From Segetibacter koreensis DSM 18137 (GTDB lineage: Bacteria; Bacteroidota; Bacteroidia; Chitinophagales; Chitinophagaceae): DNA of 64,000 nucleotides. Positions within the stretch are counted from its first letter, which is position 1. Every line of letters starts with the position of its first letter. The stretch is taken from contig NZ_KB893327.1 of the NCBI RefSeq assembly GCF_000374045.1, positions 41,216-105,215 of the forward strand, read 5' to 3'. Shown one piece after another: positions 28,042-37,523 of this stretch. A program made the position numbers and the translations under genes. The notes below the pieces were generated by a model that was given only the letters and a program-made list of their open reading frames with translations, searched no databases and was not told the DNA's origin.

Positions 28042-29025
28042 ATGAAACATATTACCATAATAGTTCCTGACGGAGACAGCAATAACCTAAGCAGTATTGT
28101 AGGTGCTTACAAAATATTTACAAGAGCCAATATGTACTGGAAGGAAAACGGCAGGAAGGATTTGTTTACCATTCAGTTAGCAGGTATTTCAGAAAAAGTG
28201 GGGTTTTATGAAAATGTATTTACCGTAAAGCCTCATATAAACATTGCAGCTATTACCAAAACCAACCTCATTATTATTCCCTCACTAAATCATAATTATC
28301 AAAAAGCTGTGAAGGGAAATAAATTACTAATTGATTGGATTGAGAAGCAATATAAAAACGGTGCTGAAGTAGCAAGTATTTGCACTGGTGCGTTTTTGCT
28401 CGCCTCCTCTGGTTTGCTTGATGGAAAGAGTTGCTCTACACATTGGGCTGCTGCTGATAGTTTTAGAAGTATGTTTCCAAAAGTGAATTTACAAACTGAT
28501 AAATTGATTACTGACGAGAATGGAATTTATACAAATGGGGGTGCCTACTCTTTTCTCAACCTGATGATCTATTTAGTAGAGAAATACTATGACAGGCAAA
28601 CAGCGATTTTTTGTTCAAAAGTCTTCCAGATTGAAATGGATAGGAATAGTCAATCATCATTTACAATATTTACGGGGCAGAAACTACATGGGGATGAAAT
28701 GATTCAACAAGCACAATCATATATTGAAAGTAAACTTGATGAAAAAATTTCAGTTGAACATTTGTCTTCTAAATTCTCTTCCGGCAGGCGAAACTTTGAC
28801 AGAAGGTTTATCAAAGCAACAGGAAATACTCCTCTTGAATATTCTCAAAGAGTAAAAATCGAATCAGCAAAAAAAGCATTTGAAACTACCCGCAAAACAA
28901 TTAATGAGGTGATGTATGAAGTTGGTTACTCGGATGTTAAGGCGTTCCGTGAAGTATTTAGAAAAATCACAGGAATTTCTCCGCTGGAATACAGAGCTAA
29001 ATATAATAAGGAGGCAGTAGTTTAA
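28042..29025 (+). CDS. GlxA-family transcriptional regulator (DJ-1/PfpI + AraC HTH)
   Basis: 327 residues. The N-terminal DJ-1/PfpI-like domain (1-190) has the nucleophile-elbow Cys114 in ASICTGAFLL and HWAAADSFRSMFP. The AraC HTH_18 domain (about 225-325) includes FSSGRRNFDRRFIKATGNTP and YEVGYSDVKAFREVFRKITG. It is divergent from the SRPBCC cluster, which it probably regulates. The DJ-1-like domain likely senses a small molecule. It is a paralogue of the 34080 gene. Confidence 0.9.
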   Translation: MKHITIIVPDGDSNNLSSIVGAYKIFTRANMYWKENGRKDLFTIQLAGISEKVGFYENVFTVKPHINIAAITKTNLIIIPSLNHNYQKAVKGNKLLIDWIEKQYKNGAEVASICTGAFLLASSGLLDGKSCSTHWAAADSFRSMFPKVNLQTDKLITDENGIYTNGGAYSFLNLMIYLVEKYYDRQTAIFCSKVFQIEMDRNSQSSFTIFTGQKLHGDEMIQQAQSYIESKLDEKISVEHLSSKFSSGRRNFDRRFIKATGNTPLEYSQRVKIESAKKAFETTRKTINEVMYEVGYSDVKAFREVFRKITGISPLEYRAKYNKEAVV

Positions 29026-29863
29026 ACGAGCGTGGGCGAAGGTGCTATTGCTCATTTGGCTGTCTCACCATTTACAGGATCCATATTTACGTCTCAGCTC
29101 TATTGTTAAACGAGTTTTCATAAAGTTCTTTAAGTCTTGTTAACATTAATTTCAATTGTTTTCAGGATGTTCTTTGTGCTTTTCTAGGGTATTATTATGT
29201 TGGTAAGTTTATTCGTCCACGTCTACGATTTATCACTGATTTTTCCCACTGCAATTTATGACATCCACCATGATAGTTATTAATTTTTGTTCAAGTTCAA
29301 AAAAAAATGGCCAGGCCCTAAAAAAATGTACCAAATACTTTTTGGAACGTATATAAAGCTTTTTTTTACTTATAATGACTAGCCTATGCTCGGAAGCAGA
29401 CCATTTAAGTGAATTAGCAATTAAAGAACTACTCAGTGCATAATTTCTGGCTCAAAGTTGTTGCTGCCGCTGACATGGTGCGAGTGTAATAATATGCTCT
29501 CCACAAAGCTGTAGTTTTTTTCATTGTCCATTTGCTATTTATTAGAGCATGCAATTAAACTATGTCACGCCAGATGTAGCGATGCAAAGACGCGGAGTTA
29601 TGTAGAAAAAATGGAAGAAATATCAAAAGCTTAAGACAAGCAACCAATTGGAGTATTTTTAGAATAACCTTTTGTATGAAGTTAAAGGTTATCTATCAAT
29701 TTAATATTGCCGTTTGTAGACTTCAAAAAATGAAAACTTCATTTTTATCGACTTTTGAAAGCAATGGTAACGTTGACATCAAAATTGCGTGTGAATATTT
29801 AACCTTGATTCGTTTTGTAACCTAAAAAGCTATCAAATCTATATACTAACCATCGAAGAACTA
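29026..29863. other. Long intergenic stretch of 838 bp
   Basis: No gene or remnant is recognised on either strand. The length in an otherwise compact region suggests lost genes too far decayed to name. Confidence 0.4.
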
Positions 29864-30748
29864 ATGATAAAAAAGATATTGCGGTTACTCCCTGTATTAT
29901 ATTGTCTATTATTTTTGGGAGTAGCGTCTGGGCAAAACAATGGTAAAGAATTGTCGGGGATTAAACCTTTTGTCTTACGTGTAATCGACGAAATTCAATC
30001 AGCTGAATTATCAGAAAAAAGAATTTTAAATATTTATCTTCCCGAAGGATACAATAGAAATGATACACTAAAATATCCGGTTGTTTATTTACTTGACGGG
30101 TCAGCCGACGAAGATTTTATTCATTTGGTTGGCCTGTACCAATTCAATAGTTTTTCATGGATCAACCGAGTGCCCAAATCTATTGTTGTTGGTATCGCCA
30201 CCGTGGACAGAAGAAGAGATTTTACTTACCCAACGACAATTGAAAAGGATAAAATCAAGTATCCAACGACAGGAAAGTCATCAAGATTTATTTCATTTTT
30301 GAAAAAGGAACTACAACATTATATTGAAAAGAATTACAAAACGAATTCGTCAAAGACAATAATTGGGCAATCATTATGCGGTCTTTTGGCGACCGAAATT
30401 TTACTGACCAAACCCGCATTGTTCAATCAATATATAATTGCCGGCCCTAGTTTGTGGTGGGATAACGCGTCGCTTCTCAAAAAGTCTTCTGAATTGCTGT
30501 CCGGAACTTTCAAACAGAAAATTGATGTATATATAGGCGTTGGCAAGGAAGGGCTTGTACCAGGCGATAACCCACACGTCATGGAAGTTGACGCAAACTT
30601 ATTGGCTGAAAAATTTAAGTCTACTAACAGCAAAAGTGTAAAAGTGTTTTTTGGTTATTTACCCCAGGAGGATCACGCAACGATTTTGCATCTGGCGGTA
30701 TATAATGCCTTACGCGATTTAAACCCGCCACCAGTTACTAACCAATAG
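29864..30748 (+). CDS. Secreted alpha/beta-hydrolase (esterase-D-like, PF00756 type)
   Basis: 294 residues with a signal peptide (1-23, ending VASGQ). NIYLPEGYNRNDTLKYPVVY is followed by LLDGSADEDFIH, the family's first strand and oxyanion region. The nucleophile is Ser170 in GQSLCG, and a catalytic His is in DHATILH near the C-terminus. It resembles siderophore or general carboxyl esterases; substrate unknown. Its gene ends 57 bp before the DUF1624 gene, so they may be co-transcribed. Confidence 0.86.
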   Translation: MIKKILRLLPVLYCLLFLGVASGQNNGKELSGIKPFVLRVIDEIQSAELSEKRILNIYLPEGYNRNDTLKYPVVYLLDGSADEDFIHLVGLYQFNSFSWINRVPKSIVVGIATVDRRRDFTYPTTIEKDKIKYPTTGKSSRFISFLKKELQHYIEKNYKTNSSKTIIGQSLCGLLATEILLTKPALFNQYIIAGPSLWWDNASLLKKSSELLSGTFKQKIDVYIGVGKEGLVPGDNPHVMEVDANLLAEKFKSTNSKSVKVFFGYLPQEDHATILHLAVYNALRDLNPPPVTNQ

Positions 30749-30805
30749 TTATGGACGTATAACAATTATAAAAAGGACACCGAAATTTAAACGTCAAAAA
30801 TCTAC

Positions 30806-31963
30806 ATGAAAAGACTTCAAAGCATTGATATAGTAAGGGGCATCATAATGATCATTATGGCATTGGATCATACCCGCGATTTAATTCACATAACATCGGT
30901 CACAAACTCACCCACAGACTTGCAAACAACAACACCGGCTCTTTTCCTCACACGATGGATAACTCATTTCTGTGCACCGACTTTTGTTTTTTTGTCTGGA
31001 GTTTCTGCTTATCTATCCTTAAAGAAAAATGACATAAAAAGCACACGAAGGTTTTTGTTGACAAGAGGTGTATGGTTAATTATTTTGGAATTTACACTTG
31101 TTAATTTTGGCGTTTGGTTTGATCCGCATTTTAGTGCTTTCATTTTTGATGTTATTGCAGCTATTGGAGTTGGCTTCATAATCCTAAGCCTGTTTTTAAA
31201 TGCTTCCACAAAAACGATTCTCATCACTGGATTAGCTATTATCTTCCTGCACAATTTATCGTCCTTTATCCCTGCAACAGGAGCTTTGCTACCAGGTAAA
31301 ATTGCTATGATGCTGGTTGCTCCTGGTGCCATCCCTTTTGGAAAAAGAGGTTTATTTATCATGGGCTATCCGCCCATCCCCTGGCTTGGTGTCATGCTGG
31401 TTGGATTTGCAGCAGGTAGGCTTTTTGAACTTCCGGTATTAACCCGTAAGCCGCTATTTCTAAAAATCGGTTTAGCAGCTTTGGTCTTGTTTATCATAGT
31501 GCGAAGCCTTAACATTTATGGTGATGCTGTCCAATGGGCGCAGCAAAAGAGTTCATTGTTCACAGTTCTTTCCTTTATTAACGTTACCAAATATCCACCT
31601 TCACTGGTTTTTTGCCTGCTTACGTTGGGAGTAATGTTTTTACTCCTTTCCGCTGTGGAGGGTTTGCAAAATAAATTCACAGAAATAACCATAGTTTATG
31701 GTAAAGTGCCCTTGTTTTTTTTCCTCATTCACTGGTACATCTTGCATCCCCTAATGTTCCTAATTATTTTTCTCCAGGGATATAAATATTCTGATTTAGT
31801 ATTTGGTATGAATTTGGGTCGTCCGAAAGGCGCAAGCGGCTTGAGCTTAGCGTACATCTACCTAATATGGTTGATGGTAGTTATTATGCTTTATCCGATA
31901 TGCAGATGGTATGGAAACTACAAGGAAAGTCATAGAGAAAAAAAGTGGCTTAGATACCTATGA
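30806..31963 (+). CDS. DUF1624 / HGSNAT-like multi-pass membrane acyltransferase
   Basis: 385 residues with about ten transmembrane helices. It opens MKRLQSIDIVRGIIMIIMAL, then DHTRDLIHI with the conserved D-H-T-R, then FCAPTFVFLSGVSAYL. This is the DUF1624/heparan-alpha-glucosaminide acetyltransferase-like fold, which moves acyl groups across membranes. The 5' 70 codons recur in degraded form at 56283-56503. Confidence 0.85.
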   Translation: MKRLQSIDIVRGIIMIIMALDHTRDLIHITSVTNSPTDLQTTTPALFLTRWITHFCAPTFVFLSGVSAYLSLKKNDIKSTRRFLLTRGVWLIILEFTLVNFGVWFDPHFSAFIFDVIAAIGVGFIILSLFLNASTKTILITGLAIIFLHNLSSFIPATGALLPGKIAMMLVAPGAIPFGKRGLFIMGYPPIPWLGVMLVGFAAGRLFELPVLTRKPLFLKIGLAALVLFIIVRSLNIYGDAVQWAQQKSSLFTVLSFINVTKYPPSLVFCLLTLGVMFLLLSAVEGLQNKFTEITIVYGKVPLFFFLIHWYILHPLMFLIIFLQGYKYSDLVFGMNLGRPKGASGLSLAYIYLIWLMVVIMLYPICRWYGNYKESHREKKWLRYL

Positions 31964-32268
31964 GTGGTGCCTATTTTGTACGGTAGAAATGATAACTGGC
32001 TAGTTATAAATTACCTTTTAAGTATATGGTAGTAGCATATTCAGGTGTTAATAGTAACTGTTTCGCGACATTTCTAACAATTAAAATCTAAGGGCAAAAA
32101 TTAGCCTTAATCATCAACAAATAAATAAGAATTATTAGCAATAATAATCGTTTCCCGCGGAGACATGTAGAAAACAAAAAATAAGTTGAACTAGAATTGC
32201 CAGCATGAAATTACGATGCTAAAAATTGAATGTCTTAACACTGTAATATTCACAATGAATTAATAAAA
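31964..32268. other. Intergenic stretch
   Basis: No gene is recognised. Confidence 0.4.
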
Positions 32269-32589
32269 ATGATTTTTATCACACAACTAATTTACATTCT
32301 GGACGGGAAGGAAGGGATTTTCGATCAATTTGAAGCCATTGCTATTCCGACAATTTCGAAATACAATGGAAGACTTTTATTTAGAGTGCGACCTGACGAA
32401 AATGCCTATATAGAAAGCAATATAGAGAACCCGTATGAAATCCATCTTGTACAATTTGAGACGGAAAATGATTTTACAAATTTTATGCAGGATGAAGAAC
32501 GAAAGCAATTTCTGCATTTAAAAGAGCAATCTATAAAATCGATTTTATTAATAAAAGGCACAAGTATAACAAGCAAAGAGATGAAATGA
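32269..32589 (+). CDS. DUF1330-family protein
   Basis: 106 residues: MIFITQLIYILDGKEGIFDQ, FEAIAIPTISKYNGRLLFRV, IHLVQFETENDFTNFMQDEE. The ferredoxin-like fold and sequence fit DUF1330. The last residues (after about 99, TSKEMK) come from a stretch identical over 28 bases to the 3' end of the SRPBCC gene at 57311, read in another frame. The native C-terminus has therefore probably been replaced. Confidence 0.75.
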   Translation: MIFITQLIYILDGKEGIFDQFEAIAIPTISKYNGRLLFRVRPDENAYIESNIENPYEIHLVQFETENDFTNFMQDEERKQFLHLKEQSIKSILLIKGTSITSKEMK

Positions 32590-32598
32590 AAAAATACT
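32571..32598 (+). repeat. 28-bp exact match to 57311-57338 (SRPBCC gene 3' end)
   Basis: The stretch starting AAGCAAAGAGATGAAATG is identical in both places. Here the next bases are TGG-type (W codon in the SRPBCC frame), while the SRPBCC copy has TAG. Confidence 0.8.
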
Positions 32599-32771
32599 GG
32601 GTGAAGTTCCGATTCAGATAAGGTGCCGTGAGTTGAAGGAGACAATATTGAGGCGTTTAGGATAATGACACTTTTGAAAGATTGGGTCTAAATGTGAGGT
32701 ATTTGAATAATGGCAAAAACAAGGGGCAAGCTGAAAACCGCATATTAATCACTAAATAAAAATTAAATCAC

Positions 32772-33368
32772 ATGAGAAAAATTATCGTTTTATCAATGGT
32801 TTCACTTGACGGAGTAATGCAGGGGCCCGGTGGACCTGAGGAAGATACAGCCGGAGATTTTAAGTATGGAGGTTGGGTTGCACCCTATGGTGACGAAGTT
32901 AGTGGAGAGGTGGTGCAAAAAGAGCTGAGCCAAACTGCCGATTATCTTCTGGGCCGGACAACGTTTGAGATTTGGGAGAACTACTGGCCTGAACATGCCG
33001 ACTTTTGGCCCGGCATCAATAATGGAACAAAATATGTTATGTCCAGGACCAGGAAAAAGTCAGATTGGAAAAACACTGTATTTATCGAAAGTCTGGAAGA
33101 TATTAAGAAGCTTAAAAATTCAGATGGTTCTGACATTCAGGTTTGGGGCAGTAGTAAGCTCATTCAGTTGCTTCTTGCGAATGATTTAGTGGACGAACTG
33201 AAGCTCAAAATATACCCACTCACTTTAGGTAAAGGAAAAAACCTGTTTGGCAGCGGCGTGATACCAGCAGCATTTACATTAACAGAGAGTGTTGTTACAT
33301 CAACCGGAGTAATTATTGCTAATTACAAACGGGCAGGAAAAGTAGAGACAGGCAGTATTGAAATTTAA
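32772..33368 (+). CDS. Dihydrofolate-reductase-family (RibD C-terminal) protein
   Basis: 198 residues: MRKIIVLSMVSLDGVMQGPG, TADYLLGRTTFEIWENYWPE and LTLGKGKNLFG. This is the RibD_C/DHFR-like fold that binds NADPH, but such proteins are not true DHFRs and their substrates are unknown. A more diverged paralogue lies at 57542. It is preceded by a 180-bp gap containing the SRPBCC seam. Confidence 0.86.
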   Translation: MRKIIVLSMVSLDGVMQGPGGPEEDTAGDFKYGGWVAPYGDEVSGEVVQKELSQTADYLLGRTTFEIWENYWPEHADFWPGINNGTKYVMSRTRKKSDWKNTVFIESLEDIKKLKNSDGSDIQVWGSSKLIQLLLANDLVDELKLKIYPLTLGKGKNLFGSGVIPAAFTLTESVVTSTGVIIANYKRAGKVETGSIEI

Positions 33369-33628
33369 GGAAAAAAATGAGAACACTGTTCGAACAGAGA
33401 GTATGCAAGTTTAAAACAGACTAGTTTCAATCTATGATAGCATGAACAGATAACATCGGTTTGGCAATGAGTGGGGCAGACAGTTGTGAATTCCACATTT
33501 GTACTTCTATTTGCATTTGTACAACGTTGGCTGATATTTGAATGCCCCACCATTGCCAAGTTCTGAGCCATATTGGCAAGAGGGCTGATTGAAGATGCCA
33601 TACAATCAAATCAACGAGTTTTACCTGG

Positions 33629-33955
33629 CTATTTTTGATGAAGGCATAAACTGTTTCCGTCCAAGTCTTTCAGCCAGGCAAATCTTCCCCAAGGCGTATC
33701 ATCAATTTTACCAACCTCAATCCCTTTCGTTTTCAATTCGTTGATTTCTGTTTCAATATTATCTGTTTCGCAAATAATGCCTTGAAAACCGGCGAGAGAT
33801 ATGGTTGTGTCGCTATTAGGCAACCCCATTTGTATCCACGTTTCACCATGTTCTCCAGGTCCTTCTACAAGAACTTGAAAACCGAGTTTCAAATAAAACT
33901 CTTTTGCTTTTTGTCTGTCCTTTACTGGAAGCATAATAATTTCTACTGATTTCAT
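33629..33955 (-). CDS. VOC-family protein
   Basis: 108 residues: MKSVEIIMLPVKDRQKAKEF, YLKLGFQVLVEGPGEHGETW, DTPWGRFAWLKDLDGNSLCL. The glyoxalase/bleomycin-resistance fold has a metal- or ligand-binding pattern near its end. It is divergent from the GlxA gene at 34080, with a -7 box at 33992. The C-terminal WGxFAWLKDLDGNSLCL is echoed in a remnant at 58182-58250. Confidence 0.88.
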   Translation of the reverse strand: MKSVEIIMLPVKDRQKAKEFYLKLGFQVLVEGPGEHGETWIQMGLPNSDTTISLAGFQGIICETDNIETEINELKTKGIEVGKIDDTPWGRFAWLKDLDGNSLCLHQK

Positions 33956-33991
33956 TTTTTGTTTTTTTGAATTATGAACTTGTTTTCAACG

Positions 33992-33999
33992 CAAAACTA
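33992..33999 (-). promoter_or_regulatory. -7 box of the VOC gene
   Basis: On the minus strand this reads TAGTTTTG (TAnnTTTG consensus), 37 bp upstream of the start at 33955. Confidence 0.5.
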
Positions 34000-34030
34000 T
34001 TTGCTCAATGGCTAAATGACATCAGGTAAA

Positions 34031-34078
34031 TGCGACAATATTACCCGTTGATTGCGACAACCTCTTTTTCTACATTTG
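34031..34078 (+). promoter_or_regulatory. Promoter and direct-repeat operator of GlxA gene 2
   Basis: TGCGACAA occurs at 34031 and 34053, 22 bp apart, in direct orientation. The second copy lies 18 bp before the -7 box TACATTTG (34071-34078). The start codon ATG 34080 or 34083 falls at the expected transcript start, so the mRNA may be leaderless. Confidence 0.55.
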
Positions 34079-34079
34079 T

Positions 34080-35048
34080 ATGATGAAACATATTTCGATT
34101 TTGCCGCTTTATGATGCAACGCTCACAAGCATTGACAGCAGTCAACAACTTTTCTCGCGTATCAATGACTTTATGAAATACCAGGGAAAGCCATCATTTT
34201 ACAATGTGGAAATAGTGGGTTTAGAAAAGGAAACAAAACTTAACAACGGACTTTACAGAATTTATACGGATAGAACAATAAAAGAAGTTTCGAAAACAGA
34301 CGTAATTGTCATTCCATTATTATGTGGAGATTTTCCAAAGGCGATTTCAAAAAATGAAAGATACATTCACTGGATAAAAAGTCAATACCACAACAACGCT
34401 GAGATTGTATGCCTTTGTGTTGGTTCGTTTTTTCTTGCATCAACGGGACTTCTGAAAGACAAAAAATGTGCTGTACACTGGGCTGCAAAAAACGAGTTTA
34501 AAACTATGTTTCCCGATATAAAAGTTGTTGACGACACGATTATTACAGACGAAAGAGGAATTTATACTTGTGGTGGAGGGTTTTCATATTTGAACCTGTT
34601 GTTGTACATTATTGAAAAACATTTGGGAAGAGAAATATCAGTACTTGCGTCAAAAATGTTTGAAATTGACATTGAAAGAAAAAGTCAAAATCCATACGTG
34701 ATCTTTATGGGACAAAAACAACACGGCGACGAAGTTGTTTTAAAGGCACAGGAATTTATTGAAAATAACCCAACTGCAACTTTTACCGTTAACCAAATTT
34801 GCGACAAATTTACCGTTGGACGAAGAACATTTGAAAGGCGATTTAAAAACAACACCAATAACTCAATTGTGGAATACATACAAAGAGTGAAAGTTGAGTT
34901 TGCAAAGAAACATTTGGAGAAAGGAAGAAAAACCGTAAACGAAATTATTTACGAAGCAGGTTACAATGACATTGATGCATTTAGAAAAGTGTTTAAAAAG
35001 TATACCGACCTATCGCTAATTGACTATCGCAAAAAGTTTTGCAGATAG
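34080..35048 (+). CDS. GlxA-family transcriptional regulator (DJ-1/PfpI + AraC HTH)
   Basis: 322 residues. The DJ-1/PfpI-like domain has Cys113 in the elbow VCLCVGSFFLA and HWAAKNEFKTMFPD. The HTH domain (about 222-320) includes FTVGRRTFERRFKNNTNNS and YEAGYNDIDAFRKVFKKYTD. A double Met starts the protein (34080, 34083). It is divergent from the VOC gene, which it probably controls, and from its own operator. It is a paralogue of the 28042 gene. Confidence 0.9.
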   Translation: MMKHISILPLYDATLTSIDSSQQLFSRINDFMKYQGKPSFYNVEIVGLEKETKLNNGLYRIYTDRTIKEVSKTDVIVIPLLCGDFPKAISKNERYIHWIKSQYHNNAEIVCLCVGSFFLASTGLLKDKKCAVHWAAKNEFKTMFPDIKVVDDTIITDERGIYTCGGGFSYLNLLLYIIEKHLGREISVLASKMFEIDIERKSQNPYVIFMGQKQHGDEVVLKAQEFIENNPTATFTVNQICDKFTVGRRTFERRFKNNTNNSIVEYIQRVKVEFAKKHLEKGRKTVNEIIYEAGYNDIDAFRKVFKKYTDLSLIDYRKKFCR

Positions 35049-35066
35049 CAGTGCAGGGCGTGCTTA

Positions 35067-35200
35067 CTAGTAAAAATATAACCAACTGGAACAAGCCAGT
35101 CTGCGAAACAAACGGCATCAACATACACTACATAAGAACCAGTGGAAACAAACTTATTTAATTTTGTTACATCAAAACAAAACGAAGATTCACTGTGGTG
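35067..35200 (+). pseudogene. Possible alpha/beta hydrolase 5' remnant
   Basis: The frame reads ITNWNKPVCETNGINIHYIR, then TSGNK. After a shift LILLH follows. This resembles the N-terminus of alpha/beta hydrolases. Only this scrap remains. Confidence 0.3.
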
Positions 35201-35618
35201 TGACGGCAAATAAATTGTTTTGTTTGTGGCTGCATAGACTGCAAAATGGACCTATGGAAACAAAGTTGTCCCCCTTTTTTCAGTTTACGAAATTGTAGGC
35301 TTATTTGAATAAATTCAAATCGTCATCCTTTAAACCGTTCACGGAAAAAAAATGGTCAACCATAAGTTACTTATGAAATTAGCATACCATTATAAAGCAA
35401 GGTAAAAGGATTAAGGATATTCCAAATAGACCTATAGACGTGTTTAAATCTTAGTCATTCATCAACAGTAACTGCATTAAGTTAATTGGAACAAGAAAGC
35501 AAACAAACGTAAATAATTGCTGTCTATTCATACAAACAAGTTGTTTGTTGATTTTCAATTTAATCCTAAGGCTTTTTAATGAACTTAACTCTAAAGTAAA
35601 CCATTAAAAAACCTCAGT
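35201..35618. other. Intergenic stretch
   Basis: AT-rich, no gene recognised. Confidence 0.4.
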
Positions 35619-36485
35619 ATGATTGATTTTATAAAAACAGGGCGATTATTTTTTGGCCTGGGTATCATTGCATATGGAATACAACAAATCGTAATTAGAG
35701 ATTTTCGTCCGCAAATATTACCTGGATTTCCTGCATGGGCTCACACAATCATTGCCTTGCCAATAGTGACAGGAGTAATCATGGTAGTCATAGGGCTTAT
35801 CATTTCAGGCATATTTAAAGTTACAGAATCAAATAAAAGAAACATATGCCTTTATCTAGGCTTTTACTTTTTTGCACTCATCATACTTAGTCATATTCCT
35901 TATCTCCTTTTCGTCTATCCGCATAAGCTAAGCCATTTAGGTTCGTGGGGGGATGCTTTGAAAGGATTAGCATTTTCAGGCGGAGCATTTGTAATGGCAG
36001 GATCTTTTTTGGATAACAGGCCTCCATCCAAAAAAAATAATTTTTTTGAATCTGTGTTAGAGAACTTTATCCCGATAGGAAGGATATTTTTTTGCATGAC
36101 AATTATCTTGTTTGGGTGTAATCATTTTGTATATGACATATCAGCTATGGTACCAAAGTGGTATGGCATGCCAAATTTTTGGAGCTATTTTGGAGGTGCT
36201 GCACTTATCTGTTCAGGGATAGTGATACTGTTCAAAATATTATTAAAACCAATCGCATTGCTTTTAGCCCTCATGCTTTTCCTGTGGTTTGTCACTCTTC
36301 ATGTGCCCAATGCCTTTGCAGATCCTTATGTAGGTCACGGCAATCGAGTTGTAAGTGCCTTCGACGCATTGCTTTTCTGCGGCGTCGCGCTAGTACTCTC
36401 GCAGTTAACAAAACAAACAAGGAATAAAGATTCTGAAATCGTTTGGGCAAGTGATACCCGGAAAATAAGTGGCGTTAGAATTTGA
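35619..36485 (+). CDS. Multi-pass membrane protein, DoxX-like
   Basis: 288 residues with about eight transmembrane segments arranged in two similar halves. Each half begins with GRLFFGLGIIAYGIQQIVI or the like (IGRIFFCMTIILFGCNHFVY). Two repeats of a DoxX-like four-helix unit would explain this. Two charged loops connect the halves. No operon partner is evident, and function is unknown. Internal duplication is inferred from the pattern and was not computed. Confidence 0.65.
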   Translation: MIDFIKTGRLFFGLGIIAYGIQQIVIRDFRPQILPGFPAWAHTIIALPIVTGVIMVVIGLIISGIFKVTESNKRNICLYLGFYFFALIILSHIPYLLFVYPHKLSHLGSWGDALKGLAFSGGAFVMAGSFLDNRPPSKKNNFFESVLENFIPIGRIFFCMTIILFGCNHFVYDISAMVPKWYGMPNFWSYFGGAALICSGIVILFKILLKPIALLLALMLFLWFVTLHVPNAFADPYVGHGNRVVSAFDALLFCGVALVLSQLTKQTRNKDSEIVWASDTRKISGVRI

Positions 36486-36723
36486 CAATCTTATCTGAGA
36501 CTGATAGCTGTTAAGTATAGATGAAATAGCCTGATAAATTTTTGCAGATAAATGAACGTTTATTAATTATATGAAATTAATTAAGAGGCAGGATGACGAA
36601 GAGTTTCATGCCAATTAACCGATATTGGCAAATCTGCTATTAGATGATGAGCGCATTGCTAGAACATATGATAGCAAATTTAATAGGTACAAAAGAATTT
36701 TTATTGTCTCTTTCTGAAAGGAT
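36486..36723. other. Spacer before the hydrolase fragment
   Basis: No gene is recognised. Confidence 0.4.
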
Positions 36724-36966
36724 TTTGGCCCTATGCCCAAACTAGGGCCACTACTATCAGAACATTGCACAGTGATTACCTATGACCGTCGTGCCCGCGG
36801 GGAAAGTGGTGATACCCATTGCTATGCGGTTGAGCGGGAAATTGAAGATATTAATGCTCTAATTAATATCGCAGGTGGCTCTGCTTGTTTTTTTGGAATA
36901 TCATCCGGTACGATCCTTTGTCTACAGGCTGCAGCCCGTGGTTTTAATATTACACAGCTTGTTTAA
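36724..36966 (+). pseudogene. Alpha/beta hydrolase fragment
   Basis: FGPMPKLGPLLSEHCTVITY, then RRARGESGD, then ISSGTILCLQAAARGFNITQ, are the N-terminal half of an alpha/beta hydrolase. The G-x-S-x-G elbow GISSG is included. The first 25 or so residues are missing. The frame stops with TAA at 36966, where an Argonaute fragment begins in another frame. Confidence 0.72.
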
Positions 36967-37376
36967 TTGAGATTAACTACGAGATAGATGCACGTTTTGT
37001 TGCAATGAACGTATATCAAAATGCCTTACAAGTTGACAAATTTCCGATATCAAGAGGGACATGCATTGTTGCTAATAAATATACCGCACTTCTTTGGACA
37101 CTCGGAATTGTTCCATCAGTTAGACAACCCAATTACAAATTTTATCTTGGCGGTAGAAGTATTCCTGCCCCAATTAAGATAACCAAGCACTATGGAGAAT
37201 CGAATATTAATATTATAGCTACAGAGATTTTAGGCTTAACCAAAATGAATTGGAATTCACGTGACTTATATTCTAAGTTACCATCTACCATTGATTCGTC
37301 TAACCAAATTGCACGAATTGGAAAATTACTTTCGAGATTTGAAGGCAAAACGTACGACTATAGACTTTTTATATAG
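36963..37376 (+). pseudogene. Prokaryotic Argonaute, C-terminal PIWI-domain fragment
   Basis: In frame from about 36963: EINYEIDARFVAMNVYQNAL, KFPISRGTCIVANKYTALLW, VPSVRQPNYKFYLGGRSIP, ITKHYGESNINIIATEILG, then LTKMNWNSRDLYSKLPST and a closing YDYRLFI with stop at 37376. The RGT...N.ALL..LG..P and LTKMNWN blocks are hallmarks of the PIWI end of pAgo proteins, and the aromatic last residues fit the usual C-terminus. Only about 137 codons remain. No start and no N-terminal, MID or partner gene (Sir2, TIR, APAZ) is in the window. ATG 37005 is probably not a real start. pAgos act in defence against invading DNA; this copy is likely dead. Confidence 0.75.
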
Positions 37377-37443
37377 CGGAGAAACAACCGTAGTTATTAA
37401 TTCGAAACCAGGATATTTGTCCTTTGTTAAATATGCTGTCGCC

Positions 37444-37518
37444 ACAACTACTATCAGTACAAGTGAGTAACACAACGATGCTCAATAGCAGTTCAAATGC
37501 TGGCTACAAAAAAAAAAT
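37444..37518 (+). repeat. Dispersed intergenic repeat, copy 1
   Basis: ACAACTACT, then AGTACAAGTG, then CAACGATGC, then TGCTG and CTACA, followed by an A-run, in the same order as at 42522-42593. Both copies lie on the plus strand after a gene end. Confidence 0.65.
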
Positions 37519-37523
37519 CCTAC

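Noticed and set aside
33365..33609. Two minus-strand frames of 60 to 78 codons after the DHFR-like gene
   Set aside because: No motif recognised; they overlap each other and have no start context.
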